From positions 1 to 64,000 of the forward strand of contig NZ_AYSE01000004.1 in assembly GCF_000504165.1 (NCBI RefSeq): a stretch of 64,000 nt of DNA. Reading direction: 5' to 3'. Of this stretch, positions 43,924 through 53,029 are shown piece by piece (position 1 is the first letter of the stretch; the number at the start of each line of letters is the position of its first letter). A program made the position numbers and the translations under genes. Source of the DNA: Bacillus sp. FJAT-14578. Its GTDB lineage: Bacteria; Bacillota; Bacilli; Bacillales; Bacillaceae_H. The notes under the pieces were generated by a model that made no database searches, was not told the DNA's origin, and saw only the letters and a list, made by a program, of their open reading frames with translations.

Positions 43924-44142
43924 GTGAGATTCCTATCGGGTTTAACAAGTCTTCTTGTGATTATTGGTGGTTTGAACTGGCTGGCTGTAGCATTGGGTAT
44001 CAATGTCGTAGAGGCGTGGTTTGGATCCTGGGAATGGTTAGTGAATACAATTTATTGGTTAGTGGGATTATCTGCGCTTTATCAAATTTATGATCGTTTC
44101 TTTGCAAATAACGGGCAATCAGTAAAAAGTAACTCGCAATGA
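43924..44142 (+). CDS. DUF378-family membrane protein
   Basis: The 72-residue protein has two membrane segments ('LTSLLVIIGGLNWLAVAL' and 'TIYWLVGLSALYQIY') joined by a loop with 'EAWFGSWEW'. This is the complete pattern of the small DUF378 family, whose function is unknown. The start is GTG 43924, preceded by the near-perfect ribosome site AAGGAGGTGA. A terminator follows, and intron copy 2 is inserted right after it. Confidence 0.88.
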   Translation: MRFLSGLTSLLVIIGGLNWLAVALGINVVEAWFGSWEWLVNTIYWLVGLSALYQIYDRFFANNGQSVKSNSQ

Positions 44143-44172
44143 TAAAATTATAAATTAATTATTATTAATCTA

Positions 44173-44207
44173 GAGTGTTAGAGTATTTTCCTAACACTCT
44201 TTTTATT
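44173..44207 (+). terminator. Terminator of the DUF378 gene, target of intron copy 2
   Basis: AGAGTGTTAG pairs with CTAACACTCT, then TTTTATT. The intron begins at the next base, after the same CTTTTTATT found at copy 1. Confidence 0.88.
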
Positions 44208-46064
44208 GTGTGCCAGGCATGGCAACTATCTAGGTGGTGAAAGTCCACTGTGGGGGTACACATCGACCAACCACTAAGGAAGCGCAAGGTACTTATCGTG
44301 AGGTAGGGGCTGGAGGAAGCGTGGAATAAAATCTTGGCTCGACGTACAGAAATCTGATACTAAGGCTTTATAAAGGGGATGAGGCTCCAATACAAGTCAA
44401 AGTCCAAAAGATGTGCGTAACTTTATAAGGTAAATCAGACGAGTAAAAGAGGAAAGATAGTTACCTTACCCTGGGAGGTCTTGCGGATGTACAGAAGTAC
44501 AGTCGAAAACGGTTAATCGCAAGAAGTCAGCAGAAGCCATAGTAATGAGTAAACTTATGAAGGGCTGAACAATTTATAGTGTTTCAACGCCACGAATGCG
44601 TAAGTAACGAACTCCGAATGTGTTAATGGTGAAAGTATGAGCGTATCTCAAAGGATAACCAAAAAGGAGATATTACTTACTACGTGAGAGGGAAGGGGAA
44701 ACGAGTGTGAAACTTTTAGAACAGATTCTAAGTAATCAAAATATGAATGAAGCCTACTTACGTGTCTATAAAAATAAAGGTGCAAGTGGGGTCGACGGAG
44801 TAACAGTCGACGAGCTAAAACAATATCTGAAAGAGAACAAGGATGAACTGCGCCAGCGTATCAGAACAAGAAAATACCAACCACAAGCTGCCTTAAGAGT
44901 GGAGATCCCAAAAGAAAATGGAAAGATGCGCAAATTGGGAATACCAACAGTAGTGGATAGAGTAGTTCAACAAGCTATTCATCAAGTACTTAGTCCGATA
45001 TTTGAAAAGCAATTTAGTGAATTCAGTTACGGCTTTAGACCAAAAAGAAGTTGCGAAATGGCCATAATAAAAAGCTTGGAACTTCTGAATGATGGACACG
45101 ATTGGGTAGTGGACATTGACCTTGAAAGATTCTTCGATACAGTCCACCACGATAAACTCATGCGAATTATAGCCAATACAATAGATGATGGAGACGTTAT
45201 CTCTCTAATAAGAAAATATCTCGTCAGTGGGGTCATGGTGAATGGGAAATATGAAGAAACACCAGTCGGGACTCCGCAAGGAGGCAACCTCAGTCCACTA
45301 TTGAGTAATATTATGTTGAATGAACTCGATAAGGAACTAGAAAGTAGAGGATTACGATTCGTGAGATACGCTGATGACGCCCTCATCTTTGTGAAAAGCG
45401 AAAAATCAGCGAACAGAGTGATGAAATCAATCGTGAGATTTATAGAAGAGAAATTAGGATTGATAGTAAATGCCGAAAAGAGTAAAATCTTTCGCCCAAA
45501 AGAGTTAAAATTCTTGGGGTTTGGGTACTATTATGATTCTAAAAACGAGAGATACCGAGTAAAACCCCATCCCATTTCAATTCAGAAATTTCAAAGGAAG
45601 CTTCGACAACTGACAAAGCGAAGCTGGAGTATTCCGCTAGACTACCGAATATTGAAATTGAAACAAGTCATATTCGGGTGGGTGAATTACTTTAGAATCG
45701 CGAATATGAAAAAAGCCATGGAACGAACAGATATGAAACTGCGCTCCAGAATCAGAATAATCATCTGGAAGCAATGGAAGGTACCGAAGAAACAAATCAA
45801 ATCGCTCATTCAACTAGGGATTCCGAAGGAAGAAGCGAAAGGATTAACCTACTGTCGAAAAGGTTACCGATATATAGGATTATCAAAAGTCGTCCAAAGA
45901 GCAATCTCAAACAAAAGACTAAGGCAGAGGGGAGTACCCTCTGCCTTAGAACGTTACTTAAAAGTACACACTGTAATATAAATTGAAACGCCGTATACGA
46001 GACCCGTACGTACGGTGTTGTGAGAGGGGCGAAAATAAGCTAATTTATTTTCCCTCTACTCGAT
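44208..46064 (+). mobile_element. Group IIC intron, copy 2
   Basis: The 1857-base element appears identical to copy 1 in length and sequence wherever compared, from GTGTGCCAGGC to CTACTCGAT. Its 5' flank is the DUF378 terminator; its 3' flank (TGAGTTGATATTTG) differs from copy 1, which fixes both ends. Near identity points to recent movement within this genome. Confidence 0.94.
44707..45981 (+). CDS. ltrA: Group II intron reverse transcriptase/maturase, copy 2
   Basis: The 424-residue product is the same as copy 1 residue for residue. It has the 'RYADD' polymerase motif and the maturase X domain, and it lacks an endonuclease domain. The start is GTG 44707, 499 bases into the intron, as in copy 1. 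Both copies are intact, so either can supply splicing and mobility to both introns. Confidence 0.96.
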   Translation: MKLLEQILSNQNMNEAYLRVYKNKGASGVDGVTVDELKQYLKENKDELRQRIRTRKYQPQAALRVEIPKENGKMRKLGIPTVVDRVVQQAIHQVLSPIFEKQFSEFSYGFRPKRSCEMAIIKSLELLNDGHDWVVDIDLERFFDTVHHDKLMRIIANTIDDGDVISLIRKYLVSGVMVNGKYEETPVGTPQGGNLSPLLSNIMLNELDKELESRGLRFVRYADDALIFVKSEKSANRVMKSIVRFIEEKLGLIVNAEKSKIFRPKELKFLGFGYYYDSKNERYRVKPHPISIQKFQRKLRQLTKRSWSIPLDYRILKLKQVIFGWVNYFRIANMKKAMERTDMKLRSRIRIIIWKQWKVPKKQIKSLIQLGIPKEEAKGLTYCRKGYRYIGLSKVVQRAISNKRLRQRGVPSALERYLKVHTVI

Positions 46065-46200
46065 TGAGTTGATATTTGTTAAGAAAGTGATAAGAAATGG
46101 TTAACGCAGCAGGCATCCGAATAATTGGGTGCTTTTTTATCGTCATGATTGTAGATAAACAGCAATATTTATAGAAGGTAATTACAACGGAGGTGAAGTC

Positions 46201-46626
46201 ATGGCGGTTGTCAAACATACGCAAGCGGATATTGACCTGTTGGCAAGATTGCTTAGGGCTGAAGCTGAGGGAGAAGGACTTCAAGGTATGCTGATGGTTG
46301 GGAATGTAGGAATTAACCGAATAAGAGCAAATTGTTCCGATTTTAAAGGGCTTCGTACCATTCGGGAAATGATTTATCAACCTCATGCCTTTGAAGCTAC
46401 GATTAAGGGCTATTTTTATCAACGGGCAAGAGAAAGTGAAAGACGCTTAGCACGGCGGGTTGTTGCAGGAGAGAGAGTCTGGCCTGCAAAATTTAGTTTA
46501 TGGTATTTTAGACCGCCGGGCGATTGTCCTCCAACATGGTATAATCAGCCTCACGTGGGACGTTACAAACTTCACTGTTTTTATGAACCAAAAGCCGCAG
46601 AATGTGCGGAAGTTTATAGATTATAA
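46201..46626 (+). CDS. CwlJ-like spore cortex-type cell-wall hydrolase
   Basis: The 141-residue protein belongs to the Hydrolase_2 family with SleB and CwlJ, which cut cortex peptidoglycan during germination. Marks are 'LLARLLRAEAEGEGLQGM' with the catalytic Glu, 'VGNVGINRI' and the aromatic 'FSLWYFRPPGDCPPTWYN'. It has no signal peptide, as expected for CwlJ types deposited in the coat. ACGGAGGTGAAGTC precedes ATG 46201. Unlike the copy at 53030 it has no gerQ beside it. Its 3' end and terminator recur twice in the window. Confidence 0.88.
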   Translation: MAVVKHTQADIDLLARLLRAEAEGEGLQGMLMVGNVGINRIRANCSDFKGLRTIREMIYQPHAFEATIKGYFYQRARESERRLARRVVAGERVWPAKFSLWYFRPPGDCPPTWYNQPHVGRYKLHCFYEPKAAECAEVYRL

Positions 46627-46651
46627 GATTAAGAAAAGAACGGGGAGTAAG

Positions 46652-46685
46652 TGGAGTCACTCATCATGAGTGGCTTTTTATTTTG
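46652..46685 (+). terminator. Terminator of the CwlJ-like gene
   Basis: CACTCAT/ATGAGTG stem followed by GGCTTTTTATTTT, matching 32521 and 40903. No intron is inserted here. Confidence 0.88.
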
Positions 46686-46703
46686 GATAAATATCTTTTG
46701 ATG

Positions 46704-46757
46704 GGGTCAGTCCCCCGCTGAGTTCCATGATTAACAAAGCGGGAGACTGGCCCTTTT
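46704..46757. repeat. GGGTCAGTCCCCC palindrome, copy 3
   Basis: GGGTCAGTCCCCCGCT is mirrored, with mismatches, by AGCGGGAGACTGGCCC, then TTTTTTG. It belongs with 31259 and 39098. Confidence 0.75.
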
Positions 46758-46856
46758 TTGTATGCAACAAATAGTACCATCCTTTGTTAATTTTTATATG
46801 CCTATCAGCACCTGTCTACTTTACAAGCATAGTATGTATAAAGGTGGTGATGATGA

Positions 46857-47144
46857 ATGGACTTTACACTTGCGAACTGGATGATGTACACGATGTGTGC
46901 TGTGTTGGGACTGATGATGATTGATTTTCTTATTGCTTTTTTCAAATCATTTTGGATAGGCTCTTTCAGTCCGACGATCGTATTGGATTATTTAAAGGAT
47001 ATCTTATACTACGTCTTCCCGTTGAACATTATTATATCCCTGATACCACTCGATCCTACTGACTGGATTCTTGTCATATTTTATTTCCTTGGCGGTCTTG
47101 GTCTAATGGTCAAGTATATAATGGATATTAAAGGGAAATTTTAA
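46857..47144 (+). CDS. Small three-helix membrane protein, unknown function
   Basis: The 95-residue protein has three hydrophobic segments: about 10-30 ('VLGLMMIDFLIAFF'), 50-66 ('YYVFPLNIIISLI') and 72-88 ('WILVIFYFLGGLGLMV'). Size and layout recall phage holin-like proteins, but no family was recognised. AAAGGTGGTG lies about eight bases before ATG 46857. The FtsH-like protease gene follows 205 bases downstream. Confidence 0.65.
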   Translation: MDFTLANWMMYTMCAVLGLMMIDFLIAFFKSFWIGSFSPTIVLDYLKDILYYVFPLNIIISLIPLDPTDWILVIFYFLGGLGLMVKYIMDIKGKF

Positions 47145-47349
47145 TAAATCATTTTTTAGCTTTCTATATGAAGGTTTTTTATTTGAAAAATAGCTTTGAA
47201 AAAAATGACGAAATTATTCGAAGGTTAGAGTAACAGATTCGTAAAAAAGAGAAATATATTTTTAAGTAACTGCCAGCCATTCCAGGGGCTACAAGGGCAG
47301 ACTAAACATAAAATTTTCTGAAATTTCAGTTAAAAAGGAGAGTGGAGTC

Positions 47350-49071
47350 GTGAAGAAATATCAGTGGATCAAGTGGCGTAAACTCATACTTTGGACGACA
47401 GCTCTTATCACTATCGGCATGTTGGTGTTTACTGGAGGCCCGACTTACTGGCAGGTCACCTTGACAATTATCGGATTTGTTCTGCGGCTCCTCTTCGCCA
47501 TGATGTTTATGATTATTCAATTTGTTGCACTCTTCTGGTTTCTGGCAAGGGGGCGTACGTACTGGATTCTGCCTGGAGAAACTGGTTCAACCTGGGATGA
47601 CTATCGAGGTAACCCCGAGATTGTTGAAAATGCTAAGCGAATCGTCACCCTGCTTAAGGGGGTCAAGGAGTTTAAGGAGATGGGGGGCGAGGCAATCCGT
47701 GGATTGCTGCTTTGCGGGCCTCCAGGTACAGGAAAGTCTTATCTGGCTCAAGTGATCGCGAATGAAGCACAGGTGCCGTTTGCTTACGCCTCTGCCCCTA
47801 GCTTTCAAAACATGTTCTTTGGCGTCGGTAATCTGAAGGTGATGGGCCTTTACAGGAAGGCTCGTAAGCTTGCAAGTGTGTACGGGGCCTGCATCATATT
47901 CATCGATGAGATTGACGCAATCGGTATGAGCCGTCAGGCTGGAGGGGGCGGTGGAGGAATGTTCGGAATGGGAGGTGCAGGCTTGCTAAACGAACTGCTT
48001 CTGCAGATGGACCCGCCAAACATTGACAACTCCAAGTTAGCCAAGTTGCTTCGCTCACTCGGACTGCGGCGAAAAAAGGCTGAACGTCCTGCAGTGCTAA
48101 CGGTTGCAGCTACCAACCTGCCCGATGTACTGGACCCTGCGCTGCTCCGGCCAGGTCGTTTCGACCGGAAGCTTTGGGTCGATGCTCCAGACTATGATGG
48201 ACGATTGGACGTTTTCCAGTACTACCTCGAAAAAGTTAAGCGGGATTCTACTTTAACACCGGAGCGGGCAGCACTTGACACGATCGGCTACAGCCCGGCC
48301 CAGATCAAACATATCGTCAATGAGTCGGTCGTGATTGCCCATCAGAGGGGTGGGGAGGTTGCGAGTTACGATGATTTCCGGAACGCCATGGAGACATATG
48401 AATGGGGCCTTAAACAGCCGCTTCGTTCCATGAGCGAGGACGAGAAGAGGAACGTAGCCTATCATGAAGCCGGCCATGCCGTTGCCCAATACTTACTGCA
48501 ACCCCATGATCGTGTCTGGAAGGTCACGATCATCCGCAGGGGCGGCGCCCTTGGCCTCGCTGCTACCAAGCCGACGAAGGAGCGGTATAACCGTAGTGAC
48601 AGCGAAATCCTTGCAGGCATCCAGGTTTGTCTGGCAGCGCGAGCGGTGGAAGAGGAGTTCCTGGGCAAGAAATTGAATGGAGTTACCTCCGACTTGCGTC
48701 AGGCTACATTGTTGGCCGGTGCCTATCTTGGTATGGTTGGAATGGGCGACGAGCTGTTTAGCTGGCTTTCTATAGGATCTCAGTCTGAGGCACTAAAGGC
48801 ACTTCGACCAAAAATCAATGAGCTTCTTCAGGACCAAATGCTACAGGTTAAAAAGCTGGTCAAAGAACATGACGATTTTGTCCATGCGATTGCGGAGGAG
48901 CTACTAAAGCAGGGAGATTTGACTGGTGAGCAGATTGATCAGATTTATGTAGGGTTGTATGGCCAGAGTCGGCCGGAGCCATCCAATGTTATAACCCAGA
49001 GTAAAGAGGGCAACAACAACCTCTCGCTTTCAGGCGGCTCCAGTGAAGTCGATAAAGGAGAACAGTCTTGA
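47350..49071 (+). CDS. FtsH-like membrane AAA+ zinc protease
   Basis: The 573-residue protein has two or three N-terminal membrane segments (about 12-70) and lacks the large outer domain of housekeeping FtsH. The AAA+ module has Walker A GPPGTGKS (123-130), Walker B 'IIFIDEIDAIG' and the second region 'ALLRPGRFDRKL'. The peptidase has HEAGH (372-376) and the third zinc ligand Asp448 in 'GVTSDLRQAT'. It should pull membrane or damaged proteins into a degradation chamber. A Gly-rich 'GGGGGGMFGMGG' loop follows Walker B. The start is GTG 47350 after AAAGGAGAGTGG. Codon use is clearly richer in GC than its neighbours, suggesting transfer. Confidence 0.9.
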   Translation: MKKYQWIKWRKLILWTTALITIGMLVFTGGPTYWQVTLTIIGFVLRLLFAMMFMIIQFVALFWFLARGRTYWILPGETGSTWDDYRGNPEIVENAKRIVTLLKGVKEFKEMGGEAIRGLLLCGPPGTGKSYLAQVIANEAQVPFAYASAPSFQNMFFGVGNLKVMGLYRKARKLASVYGACIIFIDEIDAIGMSRQAGGGGGGMFGMGGAGLLNELLLQMDPPNIDNSKLAKLLRSLGLRRKKAERPAVLTVAATNLPDVLDPALLRPGRFDRKLWVDAPDYDGRLDVFQYYLEKVKRDSTLTPERAALDTIGYSPAQIKHIVNESVVIAHQRGGEVASYDDFRNAMETYEWGLKQPLRSMSEDEKRNVAYHEAGHAVAQYLLQPHDRVWKVTIIRRGGALGLAATKPTKERYNRSDSEILAGIQVCLAARAVEEEFLGKKLNGVTSDLRQATLLAGAYLGMVGMGDELFSWLSIGSQSEALKALRPKINELLQDQMLQVKKLVKEHDDFVHAIAEELLKQGDLTGEQIDQIYVGLYGQSRPEPSNVITQSKEGNNNLSLSGGSSEVDKGEQS

Positions 49072-49130
49072 TAGTAAGGGGGTTCGGATGGAAAGAAGAC
49101 ATTTCATCCATTGTCCTCTGTAAAGGGGAA

Positions 49131-49165
49131 AGGCCGGTTACGAATTTGTAGCTGGTCTTTTTTTA
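49131..49165 (+). terminator. Terminator after the FtsH-like gene
   Basis: AGGCCGGTTAC pairs with GTAGCTGGTCT, using some G-U pairs, followed by a run of T. Confidence 0.65.
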
Positions 49166-49577
49166 TACCTAGAAATAGAAAGTTCACTACGGCAATTAAT
49201 CCGGTTTCTGAAAGGGCAAGGCTTATAACACGGCGGTGGGTTGACTCTCCCGCTTGAGCCGCGCGTCTCTGCAATTGGCAAAGGGTTCATCTCCACCGGA
49301 TCTGCTTCGAGAGGAAATAAGCAGCATCTATTAGTTTCACTCTTGGGACAAATGTTCTTGCTATCGGAAATAAAAAATTCATTAGCTTATCAGTAACATT
49401 AAGCCTTCCCTTACATAATTAACTCTGTAGTTTTGTTTCCCCACTTCATAATGGGCAAATTAAATAGTTCGCTAGTCTATCAACTCTAGCCTCTTTTTGA
49501 AAAAATAGATAATTTATCCAAACAGTACCTAGAAATTCTCATAGTATAAAGTATGAAACGAAAGGAGAGAAACAAAC
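49166..49577. other. Non-coding stretch
   Basis: No gene is recognised in these 412 bases. The part near 49225-49310 is richer in GC than the rest and may be a remnant of unknown origin. The last 20 bases carry the ribosome site AAAGGAGAG of the next gene. Confidence 0.45.
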
Positions 49578-50318
49578 ATGTCAAAAAAAGATCATGATAT
49601 AAAGAAATATAAAAAGAAATACAAGCATTACAAACAGCTTTATCAAGATTTAGTTAATAACAACAACAATAACAACAACAATAACAATAATAACAACAAT
49701 AATAATAATGTTATTAACAATGTCCTTTTTGATGAGAAGAAGAAAGACGATCATCGAGGTGGGAAAGATGATAAGAAAAGGGATTGTTGTGATGGCAAAC
49801 ATGATGGACATGATAAAAAACATGATTCTCATGGAAAAAAGGAAAAAGGTTTGTTAACGGAGTTTCAAGTATTTGAACTACCAATGAATAGAGCAGGGAA
49901 AACTGAATTTCCTATTTCAACCACTATGCCAACTGAACTTGGTAGAATCACATTAACCCTTGATGAGGCTTCTGACCGCGTTTGGTTAAATGCTACTGTA
50001 GGAATTTTCTCAAACGCTCATGCGGTTATCACATACAGAATTTTCCGTAATGCTGTTGTACCCGGAACAGAGATATTTTCTGCCCGAGATGAGCTTGAAG
50101 GCGAAGGCGAGTTAAATAACCTGCTTAGCCATTTCTCTCATGTTGATAATCCTAAGGTGACAGGAAAAACTCATGTTACTTATATCCTAACAGCTCAAGC
50201 AGCTCTGGTTGCACCAAATGGAGCTAGACCAGCTGTGGCAAAACAAACTGTGGCTGGACCAACTGTTGTTGGACCTATCACATTCACTGGTGCTGAGATT
50301 GAAGGAAATAGAGGATAA
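49578..50318 (+). CDS. Exosporium-type protein with poly-Asn tract and ExsC-like domain
   Basis: The 246-residue protein has three parts. The first is a Lys/Tyr-rich start ('YKKKYKHYKQLYQD'). The second is a run of 18 Asn (bases 49656-49709, mixed AAC and AAT codons). A His-Asp-Lys-rich linker containing 'RDCCDGKHDGHDKKHDSHG' follows, which could bind metal. The last about 150 residues resemble the beta-rich domain of exosporium protein ExsC ('VWLNATVGIFSNAHAVITYR', end 'VGPITFTG'). It is probably deposited on the spore surface. AAAGGAGAGAAAC precedes ATG 49578. The Asn codon tract may vary in length between strains. Confidence 0.72.
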   Translation: MSKKDHDIKKYKKKYKHYKQLYQDLVNNNNNNNNNNNNNNNNNNVINNVLFDEKKKDDHRGGKDDKKRDCCDGKHDGHDKKHDSHGKKEKGLLTEFQVFELPMNRAGKTEFPISTTMPTELGRITLTLDEASDRVWLNATVGIFSNAHAVITYRIFRNAVVPGTEIFSARDELEGEGELNNLLSHFSHVDNPKVTGKTHVTYILTAQAALVAPNGARPAVAKQTVAGPTVVGPITFTGAEIEGNRG

Positions 50319-50390
50319 TCCTATCAATTAGTTATCTTTTAAACCTTCTATTTGTGGAAAGGAACAAAGTGGGCGTCGGGCATTTAATTC

Positions 50391-50474
50391 ATGAAAGAAG
50401 ATGAGGCCGGATTCTGGGAAGAACTGGGCTATTCCATGACGGCCAATCCATTCAAAGAGGAGCGTTACCGCTAA
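50391..50474 (+). pseudogene. Acetyltransferase-like C-terminal fragment
   Basis: The 27-codon frame contains 'EAGFWEELGYSM' and ends 'FKEERYR'. The FWE-x-LGY pattern is common at the end of GNAT acetyltransferases. Nothing upstream continues it. Identification is tentative. Confidence 0.35.
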
Positions 50475-50548
50475 AAGGAGGGGAGCGAGCTGCCATTTTT
50501 CTATATAGCATTGGAGAAGAAAGAGCGGGTCGCTGCTTAACGCTCAAA

Positions 50549-50590
50549 CAGCCAAGGCTTTTCACAAAGTACTTGGCTGCTTTTGTGTTT
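50549..50590 (+). terminator. Terminator hairpin
   Basis: CAGCCAAG pairs with CTTGGCTG, then CTTTTGTGTTTT. The stem is the same as at 748-789, so the two are copies of one terminator type. Confidence 0.75.
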
Positions 50591-50649
50591 TCGGTTTATT
50601 TAGATGAAAATGAATGGTTGTCCATTATGAGGAAATTCCATCTTGTATA

Positions 50650-51480
50650 TTAAAAATCAAAGTTATCCGGGTCTGCCCCAATACGATGGTTTTCGTTCAA
50701 AGCATGGATGTTGTCCATCTCATCTTGAGTCAATTCGAAATCAAAGATATTGGCATTTTCAATAATACGATGTTCTTTTGTTGATTTAGGAATGGTCACG
50801 ACTTCATTTTGTAAATCCCAACGTAAAATGACTTGGGTGGTCGTTTTGTTATATTTGTCGCCGATTGCTTTTAAAGTTGGGTTATCTAATAGCTGCCCTC
50901 GCATAAGAGGTGACCACGCCTCAAGCTGAATATGATTTTTCTTACAGTATTCATGCAATTCTGTTTGCGTTAAGCGCGGGTGGTATTCTACTTGATTGAC
51001 CATCGGCTTAATTTCCGCATCCGCCAGCACATCTTCTAAATGATGAATCTGGAAATTACTCACACCAATGGCGCGGACACGACCATCTTTATATAGTTTC
51101 TCAAGCGCTTTCCAAGTTTCTTTATATTTACCTTTAACAGGCCAATGGATTAAATATAAATCTAAGTAGTCTAAGCCAAGTTTTTGCATACTTGTTTCAA
51201 ACGCTGTTAAAGTAGATTCATATCCTTGGTCAGTATTCCACACTTTCGTTGTAATAAAAAGTTCTTCACGAGGAACATCAGACTCCTTGATGGCTTGACC
51301 TACACCTTCTTCATTTTCGTAAAATGCTGCTGTATCAATACTGCGATAACCATTTCGAATAGCTGCTTTTACGGAGTCTACAACTTTTGGCCCTTCTTCT
51401 ACTTTGTATACCCCTAAACCAAACCATGGCATTTTGACACCGTTATGTAATGTTGTGTAATCTTGCAGATTTTTTGCCAT
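50650..51480 (-). CDS. Aldo/keto reductase, YvgN/glyoxal reductase-like
   Basis: The 276-residue TIM-barrel enzyme reduces aldehydes and ketoaldehydes with NADPH. The catalytic Asp, Tyr, Lys and His lie in '[15 protein letters not shown]', 'FITTKVWN' and '[13 protein letters not shown]'. The cofactor-binding '[17 protein letters not shown]' is intact. It resembles methylglyoxal/glyoxal reductase YvgN of B. subtilis. The ribosome site GGGGAGG lies on the minus strand before ATG 51480. It is single, with no co-directed neighbour. Confidence 0.93.
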   Translation of the reverse strand: MAKNLQDYTTLHNGVKMPWFGLGVYKVEEGPKVVDSVKAAIRNGYRSIDTAAFYENEEGVGQAIKESDVPREELFITTKVWNTDQGYESTLTAFETSMQKLGLDYLDLYLIHWPVKGKYKETWKALEKLYKDGRVRAIGVSNFQIHHLEDVLADAEIKPMVNQVEYHPRLTQTELHEYCKKNHIQLEAWSPLMRGQLLDNPTLKAIGDKYNKTTTQVILRWDLQNEVVTIPKSTKEHRIIENANIFDFELTQDEMDNIHALNENHRIGADPDNFDF

Positions 51481-52028
51481 AACATATAACCTCCCCTAGT
51501 ATCTACTTAAACAAATGTATTTTCTCACAGATAGTTTTAAAAAGGAAATATTTAGGTTTCGTGTGAGAAAATAAAAATGTATGTTGCGGACCACAAGTGC
51601 TGATCAACACAGATCTATTAAAAGGGTTTGATAAGACTGGTTATAAATCAATCCCCAACAACTTAAAAAACGCGGGGAATTTAAGGAACTTCATTTCAGG
51701 TTTGAAGTTATAGTTGAAAATCTAATAAATGACTACTCTTCTGAGTTTATTATCTTTTTCCACGTAAAAAAATACCAACAAAATATGAGAAAAAATGTTT
51801 AAAATTTCGTCTAATCTTTTCCATTCATACTTCTTACTTTTTGTACAGATAATACGGTTTGTAACTTAATAAAAATGAAGGCCTTAACTAAGATAAAGGA
51901 AACTTCCATCAGTGGGGGTCTTACTGCCCGTTAATGCCGGATAAATAATTTGAAGGGGATTTACAAACAACACCTCACTAACAAGAAATCTCGTTGAAAA
52001 ACACTAAAAAGAAGGTGTATGGGAAATT
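51481..52028. other. Intergenic stretch with a dispersed repeat
   Basis: It holds the inverted repeat copy at 51891-51945 and otherwise no gene. It serves as the divergent promoter region for the aldo/keto reductase and the transpeptidase. Confidence 0.5.
51891..51945 (-). repeat. Dispersed repeat, copy 2 (inverted)
   Basis: On the minus strand it reads TTTATCCGGCATTAACGGGC, then AGTAAGACCCCCACTGATGG and AAGTTTCCTTTATC, matching 21171-21228 almost throughout. Confidence 0.75.
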
Positions 52029-52691
52029 GTGAAAGTAAAGACATTACTTGCTGCACAAATTATTGTACTTGTAGTTACTTTATTTTCGACTATGAACATC
52101 TATGGGGAACATCAAGATAATATATACATAAGGATAAATTTATGGACAAATGAACTCATGGTTTTAAAAAATAACGAAGTAATCAAGCGATTTTTTATTG
52201 CTTCAGGGACTGAAGAATCCCCTACTCCGATTGGGTTATTCAAGGTGGAAGAAAAATCAAAATCATGGGGGGGCGGGTTTGGTACAAGGTGGTTAGGTTT
52301 AAACGTTCCTTGGGGACAATATGGAATACATGGAACAAATAAACCGAGTCTAATTGGTAAAAATGTAAGCGGTGGTTGTATTCGTATGCAGAATAAAGAT
52401 GTAGAGTCGTTATTTGAACTAATCCCCACAGGGACAATGGTCTATATAGAAGGCCCCGTTACTGGAAAAGGTAAGGGTGAGTTTAAAAACCTATCCTTAG
52501 GTTCGAAAGGAAATCTAGTACAACTCGTTCAACATAGATTAAAAGCCTTAGGGTTATATGATGGAATTGAAGATGGAATTTATGGTATAAGCACCGAAAG
52601 AGCAGTCAAAAGGTTTCAGAAAATAAATAATTTACCTGTAACTGGCTCAGTAACAGCTCGAGAGTATGTTCTATTAGGTTTGTTAGAATAA
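52029..52691 (+). CDS. L,D-transpeptidase (YkuD family) with peptidoglycan-binding domain
   Basis: The 220-residue protein has an N-terminal hydrophobic signal (about 5-25). The YkuD catalytic domain carries His101 (YGIHGTNKP) and nucleophile Cys117 (SGGCIRM). A C-terminal PG_binding_1 domain follows ('GNLVQLVQHRLKALGLYDG' and 'ISTERAVKRFQKINNLP'). It would act outside the membrane, making 3-3 cross-links or anchoring proteins in peptidoglycan; several Bacillus members act in spore walls. The start is GTG 52029 after AAGGTGTATGGG. A terminator follows. Confidence 0.93.
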   Translation: MKVKTLLAAQIIVLVVTLFSTMNIYGEHQDNIYIRINLWTNELMVLKNNEVIKRFFIASGTEESPTPIGLFKVEEKSKSWGGGFGTRWLGLNVPWGQYGIHGTNKPSLIGKNVSGGCIRMQNKDVESLFELIPTGTMVYIEGPVTGKGKGEFKNLSLGSKGNLVQLVQHRLKALGLYDGIEDGIYGISTERAVKRFQKINNLPVTGSVTAREYVLLGLLE

Positions 52692-52723
52692 TTCAGTTAA
52701 TTTTAATAGTGCTAAATGAATAA

Positions 52724-52755
52724 GCGACGCCATTTCAGGTGTCGCCTATTTGTTT
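52724..52755 (+). terminator. Terminator after the transpeptidase gene
   Basis: GCGACGCC pairs with GGTGTCGC (one G-T), then CTATTTGTTT. Confidence 0.75.
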
Positions 52756-53029
52756 AGATCCTGATCTTTAGTTTGAACAGGGGATGGAGGCGAAGTATTT
52801 CATACATATCCAGATCAGAAAACTTAGATAAGAAAATCCTGTTTTTCTTAGAAGATGACTGTGGAATTACAAAATTTAGTGGCATGACTCAAGATGCAGC
52901 CAAAATCTAGAGAATAGGACAAGACTCTTTTCGTTGAGGATGCAATTTCTAAAATTTGGGCTGATAGGCAAGTTACCAAAACCAGCTTCTGGCAATAAGT
53001 TACTTGTATAAGCCGAAGAGGGTGAGAAA

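Noticed and set aside
43697-43948. Minus-strand frame of 83 codons overlapping the DUF378 start
   Set aside because: It has no ribosome site and overlaps a well-supported gene start on the other strand.
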